Positions 1-11,941 of a stretch of 34,084 bases of DNA are shown one piece after another; the stretch's first letter is position 1; the number at the start of each line of letters is the position of its first letter. A program made the position numbers and the translations under genes. The DNA lies in NCBI GenBank assembly GCA_002751075.1, contig NAOQ01000004.1, positions 3,206-37,289 of the forward strand, given 5' to 3'. Below the pieces are notes generated by a model. That model was not told where the DNA came from and made no database searches. It saw only the letters and a program-made list of their open reading frames with translations. The DNA comes from Ichthyophonus hoferi (Eukaryota; Opisthokonta; Ichthyosporea; Ichthyophonida; Ichthyophonidae).

Positions 1-190
1 CGAGAGTGAGAGAAGGAGAGAGGTAGAAAGAGATATATATATATAGATAGAAGGAGAGAGAGGTAGAAAGAGATATATATATATAGATAGAAGGAGAGAG
101 AGGGGGCAATAGAAAGTAGATGCAGAGGTAGCTTCAAGGTAGAAAAAATATAGAAAAAAAGAGGTAGAGAGAGAGAGAGAGATAAGACAT
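1..190. repeat. GA-rich microsatellite with a 40-bp tandem unit
   Basis: The stretch is almost pure A/G/T with (ga)n and (at)n runs. A unit starting with aggtagaaag recurs at 21 and 61, giving a 40-bp tandem duplication with an internal (at)n run. A plain (ga)n tract follows near 165-182. No gene is supported. Confidence 0.8.
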
Positions 191-1264
191 TACATATCCT
201 TTTTCGAGAGAGAGAATAAAAGGAGGTAGGCCAGAATTATACAATGCAGGGCATGGAACGTGATCAGTTACAAATTCTTATATACAACCAAATACTCTAT
301 TCAAGCCTAAATAAATCGGATATCTTATCTTACCTGCTACTGTGTAATACTATTAGATTATGCTACGTTAAATTGTATTGCATGTCCAATTTTTATTGCG
401 TGATATTATTATATTTGTTATTCTATGATTCATTATACTATGTTACTCTATTCTATTGAATTATATTCTGTTTCACTCTATTCTATTAAACTCTCTTATG
501 TTATATTATATTAAAATACTTTACAATATATAATATAATATTTGCCTTTCATTACCCTATATACGACTACATTCTAACCACTATAGTATATTGTCTTATA
601 ATATTTTTTTATTTTAATTTATGATACTACATTATATTATATTATGTTATATTATATATCACAATACATTATATCATATATAACATTAAACCACGCTCAT
701 TACCTAACATCTTCCTTATCATTCAATCCACTTGATTGGTCCATTTTCTGGGCTACGTCCAATAATAAATGCAATCGATCAAATAAGACTATATAGGCCT
801 TAGTTACTCGAGAACTAATTTTAACAGTAGGCCTAGCAAATAACTTAGAAGGCCGACCACCTATTCCTGTTTCTTTCTGAATAAACAAAGATATATTAGG
901 TATATGCATGGTAGATATATCATAGTGAGGACTAGTAGTGGGAGACAGTACTGTGTGTTATTTATATGTATGCTCTAAATACCATATAGATATATGGTCT
1001 TAAGTCATAGCTCTATATTGGGTATAGGTATCGAATTATGCATGTAGATTAGATAATGGCTAGATATACATATACAGAGGGTACCTGTATATACATAGTA
1101 TGGTAAGGTATGGTATGCCTTTATATTCAGAAAAACATTTATATCTATACCTATATATACCTGGTAAGGACCTGCGACTATACATTGAGTGACAGTCCAC
1201 CAATGATACAACCACTACTATATCATGTTCTCTATTACGTCACCCTGCAGCGTGATTCATGACA
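191..1264. other. A+T-rich DNA, no gene seen
   Basis: Low-complexity tatta/ttata sequence dominates about 340-680. The short ORFs here (for example a Tyr/Leu-rich one at 244-459) follow this composition and show no domain, splice context or codon bias that would support a gene. Confidence 0.6.
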
Positions 1265-1590
1265 AGGTGTACTATCATGAACAGGCATACTGCCATATAT
1301 GGGTTACTATTATATATAGATATATTACTATATAAAGACCCACTATCATAAATAGGTATACTACCATATATACAGATATATTACCATATATAGATGTATT
1401 ACTATATATAGATGCACTACCATATATAGATGTATTACCATATATAGATGTACTATAAATAGATGCACTACCATATAGATATATAACCATAAATAGGTGT
1501 ACTGCCATCTATAGTTATACTACCCTATATAGCTATTCTACCATATAGAGACGTACAACCATATATATTTGTACGGCTAAATATAGATGT
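1265..1590. repeat. Minisatellite, unit about 18 bp
   Basis: Imperfect units of the form accatatatagatgtatt recur many times, with variants such as gatgcact and aggtgtact. On the minus strand the units read as a repeating hexapeptide like SIYGNT. That reading is a by-product of an 18-bp period divisible by three, not evidence of a protein. Confidence 0.8.
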
Positions 1591-2653
1591 GGCCTGTAAC
1601 CAGCTGTAGAGTCCATATAAGGGAATTTCTTATGGATCTAATCAGCAGGGAATGTAGAAGCTCCGTTCTATATAGGTAGATCCTCATTTATACATGATCC
1701 TACTTGTTAAGCTGGCATATACTATATTGTTCTATATGTTATTGATGTAATTTATGGTGTCAATAACCGGCGGGACCGCCAATTAAAAGAACAACCCAAG
1801 ACAACATGATATCTAGAAACCATACTAATATCATTATCATAATCATAGTCAGTCATAGTTTATCTAGACATGTAGGGCAAGTATCCAGGATTCAGATAGA
1901 TTCAGGGCAAAAGAGTATTTAGCAATAACTGGGATATAAGTATAGATAAATACCTAGAGAATTATTCACGGTTAAAATCCTGTAACAACTGGGTCATATA
2001 TGTACATATATAGGCCTTATGTATGTGTAAATAAGTGTAAATAAGTGTATACAAGAATAGGTAGACCGTGCATTACTACGGTGCGGGTATAGGGTGATAT
2101 CTATAATATATTCATATATATGTATCCCTGTTGTTGGCCTAAAGTAAACTATTATGATTGGTTATCGGGGAGTTTAGTGTTATTTTTTAAAAAATTAAAA
2201 TTAAAAGGTTTAAACCTATCACTCTCTAGAAATATATTTCAAATGGTTAATGGCAATACCGCTAATACAGCAATCTCCACAAAGAAAAGAATTTATAGTG
2301 ACTAAACCAGATTATGGATTGATGCAGATAATATAAATAATGCAGAATAAAAAAATTGAAAGAAATTAATAGCCAATGTAAACATGTAAACATAAATAAA
2401 CAAGTGCAATTAATTAATGACATTAAAATAACTAAAAATATTAATAATTCATATAAGTATTACCCAATAGTGAACGAAATTTAAAAAGATAACTAAAGTA
2501 ATAAATATGGGAAGGAGATAGGAAGAAGCAAAGCTATATAAAATAAACCAATTGATGATCTACGTTAAAAGCATGTAATCAATCAAACCCAATACTAACC
2601 CAAAAATACCTCCAAAAAGGGTCATAAGCCCCTTATATGTGCAAATTACATAC
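1591..2653. other. Intergenic A+T-rich DNA, possible 3' part of the next gene
   Basis: No convincing ORF or RNA gene is visible. The segment at about 2,560-2,653 lies just 3' of exon 3 of the minus-strand gene at 2,654-3,754 and may hold its last intron and stop. One candidate acceptor gives a 59-nt intron with a TGAC branch-like site and a stop three codons later. Another reads a hydrophobic stretch (LFGGIFGLVLGLIDYMLL) but would need an intron of only 22 nt. Confidence 0.4.
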
Positions 2654-3058
2654 CAAAAAAGAATTTAAATATCTAGCAGTCATGAAAATGAGGCTGCGAT
2701 AACCGTTGCCAGGGCTTTCTGGACACGCATCATACATTGGAAGAATATCATTCATGGATGTGGTAAGTTGTGCAATACTATTCAATGATTTACATATAAT
2801 CTGAAGATTTTGATCTTTTGATTCCTTCAGTATTTCAAGGTCTCTGGTTGGCGGAGCGGATGAGAGTTATAAATGGTGCGTGTAAATTTCTAAAAATAAA
2901 ATATTATGCAACTGAAAATATTAGATGTGGTAGATGATGTATGTATATTTAGTTACATAAATACATAAATAGGTGCTTATGTATACAATAGTGCCTATGT
3001 TATTGTTGTGTATGTATTAATATCAATTTATAATGTTCTGATTATATTTATTTTACAG

Positions 3059-3094
<36 letters not shown>

Positions 3095-3754
3095 AGTGAT
3101 ATGTAGGCAAATACAGACATCTCTATCAATTTAAACTAGACAGAGCATTCGTTTTTATATAACAAATTATAACAGTAGTAATATTGAAAGAAGAGATATA
3201 TAATTTATTTTCATGAGCCTCCCATAGCAGCAATAGCAATAATAACACCATGCTACAATCAACACACACTACAGTCAACCTGTATTTTGCAATCATCTCC
3301 ACTGTGTCCCTGATATGATCCACTAATGGTATGGTGCTACTTTGCGTGTAGAACTGATAGGGATCTAATAGTTTCATGGTATGTGCAGGTACCTGAAGAA
3401 GCAGGGGAGTGTAGGATGAGAATATACAATCCATAATTTAGTCGTTATCTGAGTCCCTAACCCCATTCATTATCCGCACAAAAAGTAGAATAAGATAAGA
3501 AAAGGAGAGAACATGTTTCATAAAGGCAGCATGTATTGATCCTTTTATAATGACGTAAGCAAGAAACGATTATATCAACAAAACCTTCTCTGGATCATAA
3601 CTCTTACCTGATGGCCCTCAGTGCTTTTGACTGGGCTATGTGGGCATTTGGCATCCTGTACAGCTTTAACACTTCCCTCATTACTAATATTTCCTGTTTG
3701 TACGTGATATCTACTAGACCTCTCCAGACGATTTGGAAAGCGTAACATAGGCAT
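2654..3754 (-). CDS. Three-exon hypothetical protein, C-terminus unresolved
   Basis: Exons inferred from splice sites are 3754-3608 (147 nt, begins ATG), 3392-3280 (113 nt) and 2843-2654 (190 nt). Donors are GTAAGA, GTTGAC (weak) and GTATGT. The first acceptor follows a clean pyrimidine tract (cttcttcag). Phases fit: exon 1 ends in phase 0, exon 2 in phase 2, and AG+A restores an Arg codon. The readable product is about 150 residues. Residues 1-49 are polar (MPMLRFPNRLERSS...). The middle (LLDPYQFYTQSS, VDHIRDTVEMIAKYR) and the exon 3 part (LEILKESKDQNLQIICKSL) look helical and could form a coiled coil. I do not recognise the family. The 3' end is uncertain: after the GTATGT donor, the likeliest acceptor ends the protein within three codons. 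The gene is isolated, and no promoter element was recognised. Confidence 0.5.
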
Positions 3755-6700
3755 TGTTGAAATAAACGTGCAACAATGTTTAAAAATATTAAAATATGTT
3801 ACATATTAAAATAAAAGGAACTAAATTATAATCAAATTTAGGTCTCTGTAACTGTAGAATAGTCGCTCCAGTAGCATTATATGTTGTAAATAAGCGTATA
3901 AATCAAACATCCGTATGTTATGCTATAGTTAGATAGTCACCATGAACGCGTAATATATATGATATTTTTATTAAAATTGTACACAAACAGCTCATACTTT
4001 ACCATTTGTGGAAATGACTCTCAGGAAATTTAATTAAATATTATAATTGGATATTTTAGCCAATGAAATACGCATTCACTGTTCCGTATTCATTTTCTAT
4101 TGATTGATTTGTATGATTGGTACTTAGTTCGGATTTTCTCACAGTAATCTTTATTTAGTACAACAATACATAGGAAGGAGTATTTTAAAATATATAAATA
4201 TATAGAAAGGTCTAGAATTTAATAATAATGAGGCTCAAAACAAAACTACAAAAATATTTAAATATCTCTGGGTAAGTTATTAATATCAAAATATTAAAGC
4301 ATAAAAATGTAAGATTATATATGCAACGGAATATATGTGCATGGCATATCGTACTGTTATATTAAGCAATGGTCGTATCATTTCCATATTCAGAATTTGA
4401 TATGCATGACATATTTTCCTATAATGTAGCTAGCTGATAGCAGTGAGGTCATATATATATATGTGTGTGTGTGTGTGGAGGGGTGGTGTATATATATATA
4501 TATATATATTTATTTATATATGATTTACTTTATTTACTCATCGCATAGTAAATTAAATACATACCAATGCATTGTACTTTTATCCGATTAATTATGGCAA
4601 ATGAATCTATTTTGCTTTTAGATATATATAGCATATCAGCCATTTATCATTGGCTCGATTTATTATCTATAAGTACAGATTTTACCGCTAATATCACGTT
4701 TCCTGCGCTTTGCTTACTAGGAGGGTACACCAATCAAATTGGGTCTGTTTTTTAATTTAACATAACTTAGGATATTTCAAGTAAAATTCAAGCCGGGAAG
4801 AAGGCGTGTCATGAAATTGTTAAAACCGCATGTGCTCATTTTCAATACAATGTGGCTTATCTATCATTCACTCTTTAGTTATAGTGAAACAACAGTGCAG
4901 CAGCATTATGCTAGATTATTAGGAAAATTAATAACGAACTGCCGGTCGACCAAGATGTCAAAGACCATTTTTGGTATGATATTTCATCAAATCTAAAAGC
5001 ATACTATACAGCCAATGGTATAGTATGTAGCCCGGTACTCACGTTTTGCTTTGCACCGTTGTCTTTGTACTTGTTGGTGTAGGATGAGGCGAGCTTACTA
5101 TGCGTGTGACCCCTTCATTTTAAACATTTTACTCGTTAACGTAGATTCTACATGTGCAATATAATACTTAAGTATATACGAAATGCTTCTAATGCATATT
5201 AATATCATTTTTATTAGTTTAGTAAAACAAGATGGGTAAGCAGGTTAATGACTGGTACCAATATTCTTGAAAAAATTTAACAACTTTTATCCTGAAATTC
5301 GAATTGTAGGCATATTACAAAAATTAATAAAATAATAATAATAAAATGAAATACATAAATACATGTGACTGTACGCATTTATATGCCTAACTACTACAAA
5401 AACAAATCACTCTTCACTGCAGTTCAGGATATGCTAAAAATTATAATATATCTCACACTAGTATATTCTAAGAAAAATAAAAATCGGGTAATTGGTATTC
5501 CTTCGTGGTTCCCAACCGAGATACTAGCCTGGCGTTTAGCAATTGAACTTCCCAAATCGGACGAGATACGATGTTTTCTGCTAAGTATAGTTGTAACTAA
5601 AAAAATAAACTCTAGTAGGATTATAACTACATTAATTGTAAAGAAAACAACTGAAAATATGCAAAAGAAGAAGAAAAAGAAAGAAAAAAAAGAATGCATG
5701 CATTATATACGTATTTATGTGCATGCATTAAAAAAACATTAATGCGTATAACGATCTGCAATAGTTCTAGTCCAAAATAGAAACGGTCATATAGATTCTT
5801 ATTGGCATTGGCTTGTTTCACATGAGACCGACCAGTAAGACTCACTAGAATTGCTTGATCTTAATTTTTCAATTGGTCTAACGTATGTGTCCTTATTTGA
5901 ACGGCTTTTTAGCTAAGTGTAGATACACTATTAGACCAATAGCTCACGTTTGGCGGCTATTTACGTTAACGAATTATTTCATCGGATACAGAATGTCATT
6001 TAAAACAACTAATATTAGATTAATCATCACATGCTGTGCTTGTTGCTGTATCATGTGTTCCTTCGGAGTCTTGCAGAAATGTGTTATACTATAGGCAGGG
6101 TAGAAACCTTTCAGATACCTGTCTGAATTGTAAATGTAATTTAATTTTGAAGACTCTAATTGTATGTTTACAGACTTTTGAGGGATAAACGAACAATTAA
6201 TCAGCAATTAATTTGACATTTTTAATTTGAAGCTTATCAGTGATAAGTCATTACTAACAACAATTGCGGATTAGTTATAATTATTACCAATTATTTTTCA
6301 TTTTGTACAGCTTCAACCACAAGGGATCTTTCTATACTTTCCATAGACCACATATTTATGATTGGTTTGTTATTTAACTGTATTAAAACGTAATGCAAAA
6401 AGGTATATCAAGAATATTAAAAATAACTATAAAATATTAGGGATTGTATTCTTCTTATATTATAATATGATATATTGGTTTAGGTAAGTACTCACATAGT
6501 GAATATAAAGATAGTTCAACAACCACCAGAGGCAAATAGACGTACAAAATTCATAGGCAATTGAATTAACTCTATCATCAATAAAGCCAAGATACGGACT
6601 ATTGGCAGGAACTCAGTTACATTTTCACGTCCGTAGAAGAGAAATGTAGTACAAAGCCATTACTAACATATAAAAGAAGGTTGCTGATATGATTATACTT

Positions 6701-7055
6701 TGAAAACTTTTGAAGATATAATTGATATGATTTAAAATAATGAAAGATTATACAAAGTTATTAGATAATTCCTATAAAAAATTTATAAAAATAAAAATAA
6801 TAAAAAACCAATAGAGTTTATATCATATTACGTATTAGTTCGGGTAGTATCCAGAAGCGATATTTGAATATAAATCCGTGGTAGTTTCAAAAGATGGCCA
6901 GTGAGGTTTTGAAATTGGTCGGACAAGTAGTCTTTGAATAACTAGCTCAACACAGAAATATATATAATTACAAAACCATAATTTTAATGGTTATTACAGA
7001 ATCGTATAATCAATTGCTATTAGGCTGTTAAATGCTCTATATACGGCAGGCTATC
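3755..7055. other. Intergenic A+T-rich DNA with weak exon-like segments
   Basis: A mixed (at)n/(gt)n microsatellite lies at about 4,450-4,512. One plus-strand segment, 4,879-4,975, has acceptor- and donor-like ends (ctctttag and GTATGA) and reads YSETTVQQHYARLLGKLI in the open frame, but no partner exons are convincing. The 125-aa ORF at 5,365-5,742 ends in a Lys run from an A/G-rich tract and has no domain. No RNA gene was seen. Confidence 0.35.
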
Positions 7056-7301
7056 TTATGAATGTAAATGTATCTGTTTTGCAGCAGAGCCAGCACACAT
7101 TTTGGCAAAGAGACTAAAGAAAGCTGTCATTTTTGCTCTGATTGTTTGTAATCGTCCGCTCTGATTCAAAATAAATAGGATAATCACTATTACACAGACT
7201 GACCTCAACACATCAATAGTAATATTGAAATAAGTTTGGTTTAATATTGGGGGAGCAAAAGGATTTTCACAGTCATTTTTCAATAATTGATGCCCGTTCA
7301 T
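7056..7301 (-). CDS. Small ORF with one predicted membrane segment (doubtful)
   Basis: An 81-aa ORF beginning at the first true ATG. Residues from about 30 to 48 (TIDVLRSVCVIVIILFILN) form one hydrophobic helix, followed by a basic segment (RLQTIRAKM). Its amino-acid use is less A+T-driven than that of neighbouring ORFs, which is the main reason to list it. There is no recognised family, no supporting splice partner and no clear promoter. It could equally be an exon or chance. Confidence 0.2.
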   Translation of the reverse strand: MNGHQLLKNDCENPFAPPILNQTYFNITIDVLRSVCVIVIILFILNQSGRLQTIRAKMTAFFSLFAKMCAGSAAKQIHLHS

Positions 7302-10300
7302 AATCTTTCCCAAAGGATTTAATGTTAATTAATAATGCGCTCAGCTTGTGTAGTAGTTATCTCAGTCATTTTCAGAGTGGCGGAAGACTATTGCCAGTAG
7401 AGAACTTGGAACAGAAATAGTGTTGCTTTTATTCAGTATCACTACATAATCAAGAATTGTCCATCTCTTTTAGAGAAAATTTCTTTATACTTCCTAATGA
7501 TAACATTATATATATATATAACATTTCAAAAGACACTATTAATATTAATTAATTAAATTAATTAAATGCTTACAACTATAGTTACTTTGACTATGTCGTA
7601 TATGTAGCTGTATTTGAGAATTAATTTATAATGATGATATGCTAACTTGATTTATACTGTGTATGTAACTATGTTTGACATAAAGGTAGTATTAATAAAA
7701 ATATTAAATCTGCATATATAAACATACAAACCATATTAGGTTTTGGTCTAACAGATTTAATGAATTCTTCGTATTCAAATCTAATTTTTATTAATGTTCT
7801 ACAATTTCATATATTTGTTGATTGCCAGAATATTCCTCTCATCCTCCCGTTTTGATTCATGATCATGTGTATTAGTATGTTGCAACTTGTCATTTTTCTA
7901 TCTGTTTATTTGCTGCTATGTAAATCATTGCAAGTAGTCATTTATAGGAGCGTATCTTTCCAAGTGTGTAATAATAGTATACTTCTCTTCCCTGATATAT
8001 GTATATACACAGAACGGCAATAAACAATACATACAAACATAATACCGACATTTTGCGCGATTATCATATTGCGTGGCGGTTTTAGCCCATGACGACCAAC
8101 TGGACTGAACTGTAAGGCTAATCTTCCACGTTGGTTTTATGTTTCTTTAGCAAGAAAAAGAGGAGGAAGTATGGAAAGTAAAGGGTGCTGCTTGCCGTTA
8201 AAGGAACGTTTATATTTGTACTGAATAGTTCATTTAGTATCTCTACAAGTGTACGGGAAAGAAACTCATGTACGGGATTGCAGTCGCATACAGTTACGTG
8301 CGCCATTGTAACATGTGTACAAACAGCCTAAACAAGTTCAAGTTGCTCTATCACGCCAGCAATTGAAGGGTGTGTTACCAAGGGCTCAGTAAGCATTTTT
8401 GAACATTTCAGTTCGCGCACAACAAGCTCAAGCCACGGTAACAGAATGCAATTTTTTTCTTTTTTTCTTTGCAAAATATGCAGTCGGATACATGCATTTG
8501 TTTATGCAGTGTATTCTAATTCTACAAACTTTAGTTTTAGATACCATCTTGTATCGGATATATTTCTCGATTTCCCCTAGTTTTCTTTTGTTAGTGGCTA
8601 ACTCATACGAAAAAATTTCCCAACTAAATCAGTCATCATTCAACCCACATTCTAGATACATTTTTTGTTGTAAGTTGGATCTTCTGCTACTATGATATTG
8701 AGTAGTAAATATTAAATCATATATACATTAACATATGTTATATGTACAACACAATACATGAAGATACTAAACCATTCACAACGTCACTCAGCCAATTAGA
8801 GTAGGTTTATTGAATTGATGCACAAAAAAACTAGAATTCAATCAAAAGGAATATATATATATATTATTACCAACCTGCTATGCATAGTTGTGGGCATTAT
8901 TGTATTCAGTTTGAATGTGTTAGACCCCAGAATAGTATTGAATGAAAGTACCTCAGTCAACCTTAAAATGCTTTTGCATAGATGGACATAATTAAATATG
9001 GAATATCCTATTGTATATTCATAAATAAGCCCTGAATTTCTGTTTATAATATGCAAACAAGCATAAAACCGTCTGTTGGATGCCCTTAGGCAAAGACATC
9101 ATACAGTACAATAGCCAATAAAGTATATCTGGAACATTAATAAACCTCAGCAATACTCTAGAAAAAATAAAAATAAAAAGAATTCTAACAATTATTGTGT
9201 GATGCTTCAAGTCTTAAATCAAATAGTCTTAAAACCAACATCTCCCAGCATAATTGAAGTAAATAATTATAGAAAATACTGCATGATTGGCGAGCCAAGT
9301 CTAAGACGAAAAGTAAGTATAAATAATTTAAGCGGCCCAAGGCTACACCCTTATATGGATTTATTTTTTATATTTTAAGCCTGGCTTATAAACCCAATAT
9401 ACTTTTAGTCACACTCTAGACAGACAAATAAATTATTCTGATAAGCTAATTACTTTAAGCCTATTATGGCATCCAAAAGACGTGTAACCTATAAAAGGTT
9501 ATGTATAGGGGGCTTAAGAGCTTCTTTAATCTGGATGCGTTACATAAAACAGTAATTCATCCAATAGTAAAAGTAAACTACCACCAATTAACACCAAGAC
9601 TTTTATTGCAGATTCCTGTGTGGCCAATCGCATACCAACAAGAAAATCAAAAGGCCACCAACTGCTGTTAAACCAACCGATTTTATTACTCCAAGATATC
9701 GTATTTATTTTAAATAATGTATGTTGTCACCATGCCTAGTAAAATTCACTCAATATTGAACGATCTAAGAACTTAAGTTTCTCTGTGCTTTTTAGGCAGT
9801 TTGTCAAACCTACTTATGACCCCTTAATTGTAATCTGAGTCAATGCGCACTTAAGGTACTGCATTCCCACACTTATTCATCGTAAGAGATATTTAGATAT
9901 TTCAACCAAAGTTATCCCGGTTGTGCACGGGTTAATAACACTGTTAATTATTGTTTAACTTTATATTTGTGTCTTTTTATATATTTAGTTATAAAAATAG
10001 AAAATTTTATTTCACTCAAAATTAAGCAAGTGCCTTATAAACAGAAAGTCCTCTCGGTGCTAGATCGAACTAAGGAGTTAAAGAACTAATTAAGGTTTTG
10101 CGCCCTATTAGCCCAAATAAACCAGAAGCACATCGATTCGCTAAGCCGTTTTCATATTATAATCCTAGTAGGTCTCAAGACGCGATATCGTATTTAGATC
10201 TAAATAAACGGGCGTATTAATGATTTGCATCTATTATTTAAAATGCAATTAGAAGTGAATTTTAAACTATTTAGCATTACTGTAGTTTTTCTATTTTATA

Positions 10301-10781
10301 CTCACCTACTAGTAAATTATAATGATGATCTAAAGAAAAAACACGTTAGACAACGCATACGCGAGGTCACAGGTTACATCTCGTCTCTTTTTATTCACCA
10401 ATGAGAAGTGACTACAAACCGTTTATTGTAATATTAATGCTCTGCGTACGTGGTGCATTTTCATCCAACGCCTTATGAATTTGTTCTATTGGAGCGCCCA
10501 TAATTAATTCATCCACTGAATTTATGTCTTGATCAATTATCCTCAGATGATGAAACTATAAGAAGTATCTCCTTCAAGATGTACTTCAGATTTTTTCTTT
10601 TTTTTTTTTCTAGGTCTTTTACAATTTCTAGAAGCATTCAATCAAGTAACGGAACTTTTTAGAGTACATACGCAACCACAAATATTATTTACATAAACTG
10701 AAAAATTTACTTCCATTTTCAATTTTTAATAAACATCCAAACCCTATTTATTCCACTGGGCATTAAAAGTGAAAATATAAA
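7302..10781. other. Intergenic A+T-rich DNA, no supported gene
   Basis: The only coding-like item is a minus-strand ORF starting at 8,306 (MAHVTVCDCNPVHEFLSRTL), which reads well for about 38 codons and then turns low-complexity. It could be a first exon, but no canonical GT donor sits at the right place. A T-rich run lies at about 10,595-10,612. No tRNA- or rRNA-like sequence was seen. Confidence 0.4.
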
Positions 10782-11498
10782 ATGTTTTCTAAATCCCTTT
10801 CCCTTAGGCGCTTCATTCCCAACAGTGAAAAGGCACACCACTCATCCAATTCAACAGTTCCAACTATAAAGGAACATTTTAAAAGCAAAAAATACTCATC
10901 ATCCAACAAGTTTAAACACAGACATCCTCTTCCCCATACGCCAAGCCTATTTAAGCCATCCACAAATAGTATTGGGGTAGCAGTCATTGACATACCGCCA
11001 GTGCATGAAGCTGAGGACGCGGAGAGCACCATCCCATCGCCAAAGCCAACTACAAAAAGTATTAGTATGCCAACCATTGAGACACCGCAAGTGCAGAAGA
11101 TTGAGGATGCAGAGGCCCCCATCCTATCTCCAAAGCCAAAAGACATATATAAGTATAACTTTCAACAAGGCTGGGAAGACATGGCAGAGGAAATGCAAAA
11201 CTGGGCCAGCAAAAAAAACTCTACCAAGTCGTTCAGTGGCCACGATGCGATTGAATGGCTTTACAGTTATTTGCTAAAGTACCCTGATCAATATTCTGAT
11301 GCGAATAGAAGTAATGCAAAAAGAGTTATTGTAATGATGTTTATCTGTGAACACATAGTCACATTTAACTACAGGAAATCCATAATAAGAGCCCTACCTT
11401 TTTACATTAGTAACATTAGAAATTTAAATCACTTGCCTATCGATTTTATGGATTCTAAACATACTTTTTATTGTTTCCCTCAAAAAGAAGTTTTATAA
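10782..11498 (+). CDS. DEP-domain protein, DEPDC1-like
   Basis: A 238-aa uninterrupted ORF, ATG to TAA. The N-terminal 60 residues are basic and Ser-rich. Residues 61-89 and 91-119 form a tandem repeat (15 of 29 positions identical, each ending SPKP, with a shared EDAE core). Residues from about 123 to 235 resemble a DEP domain of the DEPDC1A/1B type: an aromatic start (YNFQQGWEDM), FSGHDAIEWLYSYLL matching the family pattern F-x-G/A-x-[ED]-A-[VI]-[DE]-W-L, an AKRVIVMMFICEHIV helix, and a closing TFYCFP strand. DEP domains commonly aid membrane or GPCR/RGS-linked signalling. DEPDC1 proteins usually carry DEP at the N-terminus followed by a RhoGAP-like domain; here DEP is C-terminal and no RhoGAP follows. 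The lack of introns, unlike the neighbouring genes, allows a retrocopy origin. The DEP call is fairly sure; the subfamily less so. Confidence 0.75.
   Translation: MFSKSLSLRRFIPNSEKAHHSSNSTVPTIKEHFKSKKYSSSNKFKHRHPLPHTPSLFKPSTNSIGVAVIDIPPVHEAEDAESTIPSPKPTTKSISMPTIETPQVQKIEDAEAPILSPKPKDIYKYNFQQGWEDMAEEMQNWASKKNSTKSFSGHDAIEWLYSYLLKYPDQYSDANRSNAKRVIVMMFICEHIVTFNYRKSIIRALPFYISNIRNLNHLPIDFMDSKHTFYCFPQKEVL
10963..11139 (+). repeat. 90-bp in-frame tandem repeat in the DEP gene
   Basis: Two units encode residues 61-89 and 91-119 of the DEP protein and are offset by 30 codons. The conserved features are T-x-S-I at the start, EDAE in the middle and SPKP at the end. SP motifs suggest possible proline-directed phosphorylation sites, which is inference. 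Confidence 0.75.
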
Positions 11499-11653
11499 TA
11501 ATATTACAGTTTTCACTATGCTATTGTGTATCAAACCACATCATCATATTATCTTAAACGATCTAATTATATACTTCATCAACTTTTTCCCTTAAGCAGC
11601 TTCGTTTTATTTGACGATTCAGTCTGTGCTGTGCTGTACTGTCCTCGCATTAT

Positions 11654-11659
11654 AATAAA
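11654..11659 (+). terminator. Candidate poly(A) signal for the DEP gene
   Basis: AATAAA lies about 155 nt after the DEP-gene stop codon, a normal distance for a short 3' UTR. Chance occurrence is possible in such A+T-rich DNA. Confidence 0.4.
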
Positions 11660-11941
11660 AAAGAATGTATATACGTAAGTTTATTCAATTTTACAGCTTA
11701 TATAGGAGTAAACCACAGAGAATACCTAGTGTTTTAATTTGAGGTTATTTACTCTTTTGTTTTATCATCTAATGTAGTTTTAAAAATATTTATGAATTAT
11801 GGTTATTCGTTTTACACGCCCTGCAATTATAAAGCATCTTTTTAGTGGCCATTCAACAGGAAAAGTAGGATATAAGTGAAGGTTTAGCTTTTGTATGGGG
11901 TCCACTCACGTAATAGTCCACCACTGCTAGATGAGCCGAGA

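Noticed and set aside
1275-1508. 77-aa ORF with SIYGNT repeats
   Set aside because: Product of the minisatellite period rather than a gene.
5365-5742. 125-aa plus-strand ORF
   Set aside because: Mostly A+T-driven composition and a Lys run from an A/G tract; no domain or splice context.
10763-11146. 127-aa minus-strand ORF
   Set aside because: Antisense shadow of the DEP gene; its apparent repeats mirror the 90-bp tandem repeat.
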